Assembly (NCBI GenBank): GCA_017303485.1
Contig: JAFLCY010000026.1
Location: 1-42,679, forward strand
Source: Rhodobacterales bacterium
Lineage (GTDB): Bacteria > Pseudomonadota > Alphaproteobacteria > Rhodobacterales > Rhodobacteraceae
DNA: 42,679 nt
Reading direction: 5' to 3'
Numbering within the stretch: position 1 is the stretch's first letter; every line of letters begins with the position of its first letter. The translations under genes and the position numbers were made by a program. Under the pieces are notes generated by a model. It made no database searches. It was not told where the DNA came from and saw nothing but the letters and a program-made list of their open reading frames with translations. Shown in pieces: positions 7,355-13,897 of this stretch.

Positions 7355-7996
7355 TTAGTTAAGGGGTTTGGTGAGTGCGTCGAACAAGGCCGTGAGGGCA
7401 CGGTCAGCGAAGTCTGGGAAGTCGGCTTTCACCTGACTGACCAGCCCCAGGCGCGGACGCACGCGCACCTGTGATTTCAGAGCGTAGAGGGGGATCAGCT
7501 TCCGGCCTTTGCGCTGGAAAAGGATCAGGTTCCCCGCCTTGCTTTCGCGGATGAACGTGTCCTGCCACTGTCGGGGGTTCAGTTTCTTGGGAGTGCCGTC
7601 CGGGTTCAGGGCATCGGGCAGCGGGACGAACAGATATCCGTCCTTGGGCTTTGTCGTGCCCCCGTATTCCTGCACCTTGTATTGGCCCGGAAGCCTGATC
7701 TCGGCTTGGACATCGGCAATCTTTCCGGCTTCGGTGACTGTCCCTGCGGACTTCAGGGATTTGACCAGCGTGCCGGTGCGGGTCGCAAGGCTGGTGTCGG
7801 TGGTGATCGGTCCCGAATGTCTTTCCGCCAGCTTGTCGAGTTCCGCACGGATGAAAGACTTCATCTCGCGGGAAAGGACGTGGCTGTAATCGTCCATGCT
7901 CTTGTTGAGCGACTTGGCAAGCGCGTGAAGGCCTCGGGCCGCGTCCCGGTATCTCTTGTTCCCGTAGCTGACAGAGAGTTCGACTGCCTGTGTCAT
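7355..7996 (-). CDS. HK97 gp10-like neck/tail-completion protein
   Basis: A 213-residue basic protein. The N-terminus is helical (YRDAARGLHALAKSLNKSMDDY, IRAELDKLAERHSGPI). The centre has TRTGTLVKSLKSAGTVTE and the block VQEYGGTTKPKDGYLFVPLP, and the C-terminus has NLILFQRKGRKLIPLYALK. An amphipathic N-terminus followed by a Gly/Lys-rich core ending in an 'LIPLYALK.QV' block is typical of HK97 gp10-like or virion-morphogenesis proteins that complete the head-tail interface. The ATG at 7996 overlaps the upstream gene's TGA (7993). It lies just before the capsid gene. Confidence 0.72.
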   Translation of the reverse strand: MTQAVELSVSYGNKRYRDAARGLHALAKSLNKSMDDYSHVLSREMKSFIRAELDKLAERHSGPITTDTSLATRTGTLVKSLKSAGTVTEAGKIADVQAEIRLPGQYKVQEYGGTTKPKDGYLFVPLPDALNPDGTPKKLNPRQWQDTFIRESKAGNLILFQRKGRKLIPLYALKSQVRVRPRLGLVSQVKADFPDFADRALTALFDALTKPLN

Positions 7997-8487
7997 GTCG
8001 CCACCGGATCAGGGGCGAATTCGCCAAAGCGGGTGCGGGGGTCGTGCGGATCGTGCCGGTAGTGGACGGTGAGGAAGACACTGCCTTCCGCCGTGAGCGT
8101 GTCGGGGTGATCGAGGTCCACCACGTTCCCGCCGTCCTGCACATCGATTGCGAGGCCGTTCAATGTGTGGTCTTTCAGGACACGGCGAAGGATCATGCCG
8201 CCGATGGTTTCGGCAATGATTGCAGGCACCTCGCCAGTCTGCGCCCGATAGCGGAAGTCGATTGCCACGTCCAGGAAGCAGGTAGTCAGGTCGATCTTTG
8301 CCGTCTTGGTTTCCTTTGTGGGAACGATCCCGACGGAGAGGCGCTTGGAGGTCGATTGCGGTAACGGTCCCCGGAAGACTTCCCCGAAGCTGAGGGGATA
8401 GGGATCGTCCAGGGGGTGCCCAGCGGTTACGTCCGAAAGGCTGAGATACAGAGTTTGGAGGATGGCTTCCCGAAAAGTGCTGCCCAT
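7993..8487 (-). CDS. Putative tail-terminator/neck protein
   Basis: About 164 residues from ATG 8487 (MGSTFREAILQTLYLSL); an upstream ATG at 8529 would overlap the HNH gene by 38 bases and is less likely. The pattern is that of small neck or tail-terminator proteins: an N-terminal helix, a long beta hairpin region (SKRLSVGIVPTKET, LTTCFLDVAIDFRY), a helix (EVPAIIAETIGGMILRRVLKD) and a final GSVFLTVHYRHDPHDPR strand. No signature decides the exact role. It sits between HNH and gp10-like genes in the same operon and overlaps the latter by ATGA. A tail-terminator homologue on a tail-less satellite would make the docking surface for a helper tail. Confidence 0.62.
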   Translation of the reverse strand: MGSTFREAILQTLYLSLSDVTAGHPLDDPYPLSFGEVFRGPLPQSTSKRLSVGIVPTKETKTAKIDLTTCFLDVAIDFRYRAQTGEVPAIIAETIGGMILRRVLKDHTLNGLAIDVQDGGNVVDLDHPDTLTAEGSVFLTVHYRHDPHDPRTRFGEFAPDPVAT

Positions 8488-8491
8488 TGTG

Positions 8492-8866
8492 TCAAGTCCC
8501 ACTTTCTTGGGGCGTGCAATTAATTGCACTCAATATGGCGTGGTGGAATTCGTCCCGGCCTTGCACGTTTGATCGCCTGATCTCACCCGTCCGGTCCCGG
8601 CGCTGGTGGCCCTCCCACCTTTCCGAGATGCTCTTTGCGTTGTGGCAGGGCGGGCAGAGGTATTGGAGGTTGTCACGCGCCCACGGGCTGAGGCCTGCCT
8701 TCCGACCCTTGGCGCGGCTGATGACGTGATCAACGTGACCCTGCATCCCGCAGAACGTCCCGCACCGTTCGCAACGATAGCCCGCCCGGTGCGCGATCTC
8801 GGCACGGACGCGCACCCTCCAATGGTGCGTCCCGATGGTGCTGCGATCTTGGACACGCTTCACCAT
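8492..8866 (-). CDS. HNH endonuclease (packaging-associated)
   Basis: A 124-residue protein starting at ATG 8866 (MVKRVQDRST), inside the end of the TerL gene (7-base overlap). It carries a zinc-ribbon HNH motif: YRCERCGTFCG, then VDHVISRAKGR, then NLQYLCPPCHNAKSISER. HNH proteins beside terminase are part of the packaging machine in many HK97-like cos phages, where they assist TerL cleavage at cos. Its presence and coupling to TerL suggest cos-type packaging rather than headful, although no cos site was identified by eye. In the usual order HNH precedes the terminase genes; here it follows TerL. Confidence 0.87.
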   Translation of the reverse strand: MVKRVQDRSTIGTHHWRVRVRAEIAHRAGYRCERCGTFCGMQGHVDHVISRAKGRKAGLSPWARDNLQYLCPPCHNAKSISERWEGHQRRDRTGEIRRSNVQGRDEFHHAILSAINCTPQESGT

Positions 8867-10392
8867 AGCGCCACCTCGTATTCCGGCTTGGGGGCGTCCA
8901 TTGCCGAGACAAAGGCAGAGCAAGCGAGGCAGAGGGCTTGCGCGACGTCGATCCGCGCATTCCGGTGGGATCGATCGATTTGCATTGCCCCGGTGGTCGA
9001 AACCTTCACATCGGTTTCAGCAATGGCGGCTTCGATCAGGAGAGACCGCTTCAGCTTGGCTTTGCCGCTTAGGAAAAGGCGGCGGGTAGCCCGAATGTCA
9101 TTGTCGCCGTCTTTCGGCCCGGTCCCGCGCGTAATCAGAGGCCAATCAACCTTGGCCCTCGCCATAGCCATGAGGAATTCCGCGTGTCTGTAGCGGTCGC
9201 CACTGATCGAAGCCACCGGATGGGTGCCGATTTCATCCCTGAGCCGGGAGAGGAATTCGGCTATATCGGTGATGGCCCCGGATGTTTCGAAAAGTTCGCC
9301 GGACTCGGCTAGGCTGACGTAGAGGTTGCCGACCCCATCGCGCTTTCCACGCTGTGCTAGGTCGAGGTCACCTTCACCGGGAAACGCAGCAAGCGCCCGG
9401 ATCACGCAGCTTTCCTTATAGACGATGACGGCGGCAGTCATCGCTGCAGAGCCGCCCAGGTCGAGGCCCACAAAGCAGGGTTCGTCGGGGATGGGCTGGG
9501 CAGTCGGATCATAGGCCCGCTGCAGGGTGCCATACTCGATCAGAAGCTGCCGGGACGGGGAAAGCGGTTGATTGGTCTGCCACACCCGGAATTCAGTCAA
9601 GCTGCCGGACTTTTCCGCCTTTTCGAAAGCGTCCCTCATGAACGAAACCGACTTGATGCTGCCAAGGCCGGGGTTTGAGGCTGCCCACACGCCGGGGTCG
9701 GAGACGTCGTCCGACAGATCGGCGGCGTAGAGGTGGACGGCGGTGCGGGCGTCGGGGCGTTCGAGAATTGCCCGGAAGTGCGGATTGTCGCCTTGCGTTC
9801 CGGTGAGGATCACCCTTCCATTGCGCGCACCCACCGCGTCGAAGACGTTCTGCAAGGACTCGTTAGAGTTCGGCAGAAGGCCGGTTTCGTCCACAATGCC
9901 AAGGTCGATATCTAGTCCGTGCCCGGAGTTCCGGGTGCCGCTGAGAAACTGCAGCTTCCCCCCACGCGGCCCATGCAACACCCCCGGCAGCGGGGACCGC
10001 ACGAACGATATCCCGGGGTTGACCCCTGAGGCTTCTAGGATGTCGATAACCTGATTGCCGACGATTTGGGCATGCACCACAGACGGAGCCGTCACCGCCC
10101 CCCGGAAGCCGGGAATGAACAATGGGCTGCCTGGGCACATGTAGCCCAGGATCAGCGCCCCCACGGTTGCGGTCTTGCCGTTCTTCCGGGGCGTGCTGAG
10201 AACCGTTGTCCGGTATCGCGGCCCTCCATCTGGATCATCGGCCAGATGGTCGCGAAGGAAGGCGAGTTGGAACGGCAGGAGGGTGAGAGGTTCACCCCGG
10301 GATGGTCCGGCAGGCACGACGAAGGTGTCTCCTAACCATTCGGCCAGCAAGCCCACGCGATCCGCCTTCAGCTTCTTCCGAATGGTGATCAA
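8860..10392 (-). CDS. Terminase large subunit (TerL)
   Basis: The DNA-packaging motor and nuclease. Taken from TTG 10392 it is 510 residues, normal for TerL. Features: N-terminal LLAEWLGDTFVVPAG and LLPFQLAFLRDHL; Walker A STPRKNGKT at 66-74; Walker B IDLGIVDETG with the acidic pair near 168; coupling motif VILTGTQGDN; nuclease domain starting FVGLDLGGS with Asp near 311 and later acidic residues. The frame stays open to an ATG at 10710, but those 106 extra residues look non-coding. The TTG overlaps the stop of a short frame as TTGA, and an AGGCGG lies upstream. No ATG exists between, so the true start is uncertain. I see no P27-type TerS. Confidence 0.88.
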   Translation of the reverse strand: MITIRKKLKADRVGLLAEWLGDTFVVPAGPSRGEPLTLLPFQLAFLRDHLADDPDGGPRYRTTVLSTPRKNGKTATVGALILGYMCPGSPLFIPGFRGAVTAPSVVHAQIVGNQVIDILEASGVNPGISFVRSPLPGVLHGPRGGKLQFLSGTRNSGHGLDIDLGIVDETGLLPNSNESLQNVFDAVGARNGRVILTGTQGDNPHFRAILERPDARTAVHLYAADLSDDVSDPGVWAASNPGLGSIKSVSFMRDAFEKAEKSGSLTEFRVWQTNQPLSPSRQLLIEYGTLQRAYDPTAQPIPDEPCFVGLDLGGSAAMTAAVIVYKESCVIRALAAFPGEGDLDLAQRGKRDGVGNLYVSLAESGELFETSGAITDIAEFLSRLRDEIGTHPVASISGDRYRHAEFLMAMARAKVDWPLITRGTGPKDGDNDIRATRRLFLSGKAKLKRSLLIEAAIAETDVKVSTTGAMQIDRSHRNARIDVAQALCLACSAFVSAMDAPKPEYEVALW

Positions 10393-11004
10393 CGCAGCAC
10401 CGCCTGCGTTCCTGCCAACTCCCAGCCCCCTTCGAGAGTTGGGGGGTTCCCCCCTCTGGCGGACAGGGTTCCCTTGGGCCTCTGGATTACCGCAGAGAGG
10501 GCTTTGCAGGCCGAGACGGGGCGAGACACCCGAACGCACTGCAACGCGCGTGGCACAAAGCCAATGAGGGAACAGACCGATTGCATCTGCGGGCGCACCA
10601 TCCAAGCCGAATTTGGGAGAGGTGCTGCCCGCCCGCTTTCGCGAGCGCCGATGGCTAAGGACATCGGCGGGCAACGTGATTTGATTACCAGTGACCGGGG
10701 CGAAGGTCAATCGGGTTGATTGCAGCTAATTGCTTGCGGGAGGCGGGGGCTATTGGGGGTGGAGGGCATAGGGTTAAACACCTGCACCCTGTGGCCACTG
10801 TTTGCCCAGTTCCATCTTCCCCGAAACCCTCTCCGAAACCTGATCGACCTAAGCTGACCGACCCAAGCGCAGCGCAGGCGTCGTGTCACTGATCTTCGTC
10901 TTCAAACTGAGGAAAGATGAAATCTTTCCGAATCCCTGTCCCCTACTTAAAAGAGGAAGATTAGATTCTATGTAGTGGACAAGGTGGGTTCGGAAAGTTC
11001 TCGT
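10393..11004. other. Long stretch without a convincing gene between TerL and the 229-aa gene
   Basis: About 610 bases without a credible coding frame, although TerL's frame is open back to 10710. It holds a perfect GGGGGG-TT-CCCCCC inverted repeat (10441-10454), two CCGAAACC repeats 12 bases apart (10821-10828, 10833-10840), and an unusually AT-rich patch at about 10940-10980 flanked by TTCGGAA-type repeats. The promoter of the capsid operon should be here, but I cannot place it with confidence. Confidence 0.55.
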
Positions 11005-11035
11005 CTATTCGGAAGATTGTGCTTTGGGTTCGGAA
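10926..11035. other. Candidate replication origin: TTCGGAA repeats around an AT-rich patch
   Basis: TTCGGAA occurs at 10989-10995, 11008-11014 and 11029-11035, spaced 19 and 21 bp (about two helical turns), and in inverted form (TTCCGAA) at 10926-10932. Between the inverted and direct copies lies an AT-rich stretch (10945-10975) that stands out from the GC-rich surroundings. The direct repeats span the 3' end of the 229-aa gene and the bases after it. Iterons beside an initiator gene with an AT-rich unwinding element is the usual layout of satellite and plasmid origins. Function is inferred. Confidence 0.4.
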
Positions 11036-11694
11036 GGTTTCAGGTGTTGCCAAAGCTTCGGGTGCAGGGCCACGATGGATGGTGGTGGCGGTAGCTGGTT
11101 CGCTTGCAGGTGCATGACATACATTTCCAAAGCCATCGAATGAAACGCCCGGATGACCGCAATCGAGGGGAAATCATGACGGCGATGGAATGCGTTCTTG
11201 CCCTCCGCTATGAGGTCATCCACCACGATAGCGACTAGCGCCTTGAAGCCCTTCCAATCGTTCAAAACCAATCGAAAGATTTCAGCCTGCACACCATCCG
11301 GCCAGAATTGGGCCAGCCCCTTCAGCATACCGAAGTCCCTCGGCGACGGCTTCCGTCCCGTCTTGTCGGTGAAGACCTTCGCCATGATGTTCGCGACATG
11401 GCGGTCACTCTTGGCACCGGGTTCGCCAAGCCGCAGCAGCACCGTCTTCTTGCCCTCAACCTGCGTTGTGGTGGTGCAGATCGGAGGCATCTTAATAAGG
11501 TTGCGCACCGTCCTTTCATCCACACCTAGCAAACTGGACCAGTCGGGTTGCGAACGAACGGCCCAGGTGTATCCTTCGAATTCCTGAGGTTGTTCTGCAA
11601 TGTCGGCGGCAATAAGCTGACAAAGCTTCTGATGCCTCAATTGCTTGTCTTTCCTCAATTCTTTGATCCTTGCATTTACTGCCAGGATCAGCAA
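11005..11694 (-). CDS. Unrecognised 229-aa protein with HTH-like segment; possible replication initiator or regulator
   Basis: Not recognised by family. The first 45 residues are basic and helical (ARIKELRKDKQLRHQKLCQL). Near residues 53-68 WSSLLGVDERTVRNLIKM looks like a helix-turn-helix. Later helical parts include VANIMAKVFTDKTGRKPSPR and FRLVLNDWKGFKALVAIVVD. There is no ATG at the N-terminus; the open frame starts at TTG 11694 without a good ribosome-binding site, and an overlapping frame with an ATG at 11767 raises the possibility of a frameshift or different start. Position beside iteron-like repeats suggests an initiator; a packaging-operon regulator is the alternative. No primase or helicase motif is present. 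Confidence 0.6.
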   Translation of the reverse strand: MLILAVNARIKELRKDKQLRHQKLCQLIAADIAEQPQEFEGYTWAVRSQPDWSSLLGVDERTVRNLIKMPPICTTTTQVEGKKTVLLRLGEPGAKSDRHVANIMAKVFTDKTGRKPSPRDFGMLKGLAQFWPDGVQAEIFRLVLNDWKGFKALVAIVVDDLIAEGKNAFHRRHDFPSIAVIRAFHSMALEMYVMHLQANQLPPPPSIVALHPKLWQHLKPSEPKAQSSE

Positions 11695-11761
11695 TTCTTA
11701 CGCCGTGACCTAGCTTGGTAACCTCGGTCGCAATCCTGACTGATCCTCGGGGTTTCAAGGT

Positions 11762-11799
11762 GGGCACTCCGTCGCGCAGGCGGGGTGCCCTTTCTCTTT
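11762..11799 (+). terminator. Intrinsic-terminator-like hairpin
   Basis: GGGCACTCC (11762-11770) pairs with GGGGTGCCC (11782-11790) in a 9-bp stem with an 11-nt loop, followed on the plus strand by TTTCTCTTT. The T-rich tail fits termination of plus-strand transcripts, yet no plus-strand gene is visible in the island. On the minus strand it lies directly after the 93-aa gene and could still act as a hairpin between the two small genes. Confidence 0.5.
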
Positions 11800-12079
11800 A
11801 CAACTGATTTGCAGCGAGTTCTTTTTGCAGCCGTTTGAACGTTGCCCGATAGCTGTTCCGAAACACCGTAGACACGCGCTGGCTTTTTTCGCCACTGAGC
11901 ATGAAAGGCTCAAGGAACCTGTTCAGAGCGTCCCTTTGACGCTCACCATGCTGGTGTCGCCACGGCTTTGGATTTTCGGCGAAGAAAGCTATCGCCTCGG
12001 CTTCACCTGTCTTGTCGGCGAGCACCAGAATTTCGGCATATGTCGCGGGCGGCTTGGCGGGTTTGCGCAGCGTGATCAT
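11798..12079 (-). CDS. Unrecognised 93-aa protein coupled to integrase
   Basis: Not recognised. A 93-residue soluble, basic and helical protein: AKPPATYAEILVLADKTGEA, then AIAFFAENPKPWRHQHGERQ, ending FKRLQKELAANQL. Its ATG (12079-12077) overlaps the integrase TGA as ATGA, with GGAGGAAAG just upstream inside the integrase gene, so it is clearly co-translated. A small gene coupled to an integrase is often an excisionase or regulator, but no AlpA- or Xis-like helix-turn-helix is evident. It is followed by the hairpin at 11762-11790. Confidence 0.7.
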   Translation of the reverse strand: MITLRKPAKPPATYAEILVLADKTGEAEAIAFFAENPKPWRHQHGERQRDALNRFLEPFMLSGEKSQRVSTVFRNSYRATFKRLQKELAANQL

Positions 12080-13788
12080 AGCTTTCCTCCAACGCCGTGT
12101 AGGAAGGTTAGATCGAGGCCGGGATAAGCGATTGCGTCAACGTATTCCCGATGCAGATCGGGGTTGCCCACATCCCCATAGTCGTCCGAAACAGACTTGC
12201 CAGCCGGTGTCCAGCCGCAGACGGCTAGAAGGGTGTCCGCAGGAGCCTTCACGCGACGGAGTGCGTCCCTGACATTGTGGCGAAGGCTGTAAAATGTTTG
12301 CCGTTCCTGCAGTGTGATTTCCTCGGGAATGAAGGTGTCCCGCAAACGCTTCGAAGCATAGGCGGCAAGCGACCCATATTTGTCCGGCTTCAGTTCGGCG
12401 AAAATGCGGGGCTCTTTCGGGCCGTTCCTTTTGCGGCGTGCTTCCACGAATTCCAGAAAGCCGATCTTGACCAATTCGGAGTGCAGAGGAACACGGCGAC
12501 GGCTAGAGCCGGTCTTAAGCGTCTTGCCGTTTTCGTCGCTCAGGCTGAAATACCACGTCCCCGCCTCTGTCTGGCGAATGTCGTCACAATGAAGCTGGGC
12601 CAGCTCATTGGGCCTAGCACCACTGAAAAGCATCAAGAGGGGCAACCAGAACCGCCAGCCTTTGTCTTTCAGTGTGTAGGGGCTTGGCAGGTCCGAAGCG
12701 CAGCGATGGTAGAACTTGCCCTCAAAGAACCCCTTCACCTGATTAGCGTCCCAGGGCATCCGCTTTTCGGCCTCGGTTTCCTTGTCTTTCTGCAGCGGCT
12801 TCAACCCGGTTGCCGGGTTGTTCGGGATTAGGTTCCGCACCCGTCCGGCCTCTAGAATGTCGAAAAGGCAGCGGAGATACAGGCCTTGGCTTTTGATGGA
12901 CAAGACGGGCTTGCCAGCCTTTGCCGCCCGGTCGATTTGCTGTTGCAGGGTCAGACCAGGAAAGACTTTGTTACGGTTTGCCGGCACCTTGGCGATTAGG
13001 ACGCGGAACGCCTGCACCCGGTCGTAGGTGATGCTGACCAAGCCGGTTTCCGCCCCCAGGGCTTCCTTGATCAAGGCAATCTCGCCCTCGATCCTGTCGC
13101 CGCGCTTTTCGTTTGTCTGGTTCGCCGCGAGTTCGGCTGACTTGACCGTCCAATAGACGTTGCAGAGTTCGCCGAAGGTAACCGGGGGTGCGTTCTGAGT
13201 GTCGAATAGCGGATCGTGCGGTCTTGCGCTGAAGTCGTCCCTGAGGCGGTCAAGGCGGCGGTGTTGCAGTTCCATGAGGCCACGGCGGACAATCTCCGCA
13301 AAGCCTGTCAGAGCTTCCTTTTGGCTGAGACTGCCCCCGGCCTGCACCAGCACCTTGTCGAAAACAGAGGCGACCCAACGGTCCCCGTCGGGGTCGTCCC
13401 GGTCCTTCAGGACGTGCAGGTCGATGCCCACGTCCTTCAAGCGTTCCACCCTTTCGAGTTCGGTTTCCGGCGGGTCTGCAGCAAGGCTGGCGGCGCTGCG
13501 CTGATCAAGGCCCTTAATGTGCTGGCGGAGGTGTTCAGTCAGCACGGCAAGAGACATCGGGGCAGGGGGCGTGTCGGTTCCCTGCACCTCTACCGCCGCA
13601 AACTCCGCGTCTATTTGGACGTTCAGGGCGTTCCGAAGGATTTTCGCCTTTTTCAGGTCGGATGTGCCCAGGCTTTTCTTGACGAATGCCTTGCCGACTA
13701 CCGGCACAAGGGCGGTAGGCACTCTTCGGTAGTAGTGCCAAGCGTTGCCACGCTTCTGGAGGTGGTGAGTCTCGGCCATCTTTCGCAT
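12076..13788 (-). CDS. int: Tyrosine-recombinase integrase
   Basis: A 570-residue integrase, long for the family. The N-terminal region (residues 10-60) reads KRGNAWHYYRRVPTALVPVV and KSLGTSDLKKAKILRNALN, the DUF6538-type start of many alphaproteobacterial integrases. A long helical linker leads to a core-binding domain (FGELCNVYWTVKSAEL). The catalytic domain has Arg392 in LFSGARPNELAQL, His504 and Arg507 in YSLRHNVRDALRR, and the putative nucleophile Tyr537 in SVSDDYGD. Start is ATG 13788 or 13779. It lies about 90 bp from the tRNA-Tyr 3' end in the same direction, the classic position for a tRNA-targeting island integrase, and its gene is coupled to the 93-aa gene. Confidence 0.95.
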   Translation of the reverse strand: MRKMAETHHLQKRGNAWHYYRRVPTALVPVVGKAFVKKSLGTSDLKKAKILRNALNVQIDAEFAAVEVQGTDTPPAPMSLAVLTEHLRQHIKGLDQRSAASLAADPPETELERVERLKDVGIDLHVLKDRDDPDGDRWVASVFDKVLVQAGGSLSQKEALTGFAEIVRRGLMELQHRRLDRLRDDFSARPHDPLFDTQNAPPVTFGELCNVYWTVKSAELAANQTNEKRGDRIEGEIALIKEALGAETGLVSITYDRVQAFRVLIAKVPANRNKVFPGLTLQQQIDRAAKAGKPVLSIKSQGLYLRCLFDILEAGRVRNLIPNNPATGLKPLQKDKETEAEKRMPWDANQVKGFFEGKFYHRCASDLPSPYTLKDKGWRFWLPLLMLFSGARPNELAQLHCDDIRQTEAGTWYFSLSDENGKTLKTGSSRRRVPLHSELVKIGFLEFVEARRKRNGPKEPRIFAELKPDKYGSLAAYASKRLRDTFIPEEITLQERQTFYSLRHNVRDALRRVKAPADTLLAVCGWTPAGKSVSDDYGDVGNPDLHREYVDAIAYPGLDLTFLHGVGGKL

Positions 13789-13795
13789 ACCCCTG

Positions 13796-13872
13796 TGTAT
13801 ACCAAAATTGTGACCAAGGGGTGTGAAAAAAGCCCAGCTAATACAGTGATCTATGCAAAATCAATGTATTAG
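13796..13872. promoter_or_regulatory. Right-arm integrase-type sites and 13-bp inverted repeat
   Basis: TGTATACCAAAA (13796-13807) and TGTGACCAAGG (13809-13819) match motifs just inside the left end. Beyond them CTAATACAGTGAT (13838-13850) and the reverse complement of CTAATACATTGAT (13860-13872) form an inverted repeat of 13 bp with one mismatch and a 9-nt centre. Read on the minus strand the repeat is followed after six bases by six T's. It could be an operator for int, an excisionase site, or a terminator protecting int from tRNA-Tyr read-through. Confidence 0.45.
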
Positions 13873-13878
13873 AGGGGG

Positions 13879-13897
13879 AATGGTGGGCGACCCTGGA
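13879..13897. repeat. attR core (within tRNA-Tyr 3' end)
   Basis: This is the second copy of the 19-bp core found at 3132-3150. Here it forms the authentic 3' end of tRNA-Tyr, so the copy brought by the island restores the tRNA. Identity ends one base outside on each side. Confidence 0.88.

Larger units (their letters stand above)
3132..13897. mobile_element. Integrated capsid-forming phage satellite (cf-PICI-like island) at tRNA-Tyr
   Basis: The element is bounded by identical 19-bp copies of the tRNA-Tyr 3' end (3132-3150 and 13879-13897), about 10.7 kb apart. All recognisable genes are on the minus strand. From the tRNA inward they are: tyrosine integrase, 93-aa protein, 229-aa putative DNA-binding protein, iteron-like patch, TerL, HNH nuclease, two neck/tail-completion-like proteins, major capsid, prohead protease, connector, portal, 129-aa protein, 88-aa protein. 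No tape-measure, tail tube, baseplate, fibre, holin, endolysin or CI-type repressor gene is visible, and there is no room for one. Head genes plus integrase without tail or lysis genes is the hallmark of capsid-forming PICIs, which borrow helper tails. A decayed prophage is the main alternative, but the frames are intact and tightly overlapping. Confidence 0.85.

Noticed and set aside
8488-8529. Longer start of the 164-aa neck gene at 8529
   Set aside because: It would overlap the HNH gene by 38 bases, whereas ATG 8487 lies just past the HNH stop, in keeping with the compact spacing of the operon.
10441-10454. GGGGGG-TT-CCCCCC palindrome as a terminator
   Set aside because: The loop of two bases is too tight for a normal hairpin and no T-run follows. 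It may simply reflect G/C runs ahead of TerL.
3132-13897. Complete prophage or gene transfer agent
   Set aside because: No tail, tape-measure, baseplate, lysis or repressor genes are present, which excludes a complete prophage. A Rhodobacter-type gene transfer agent has tail genes and no integrase or att repeats.
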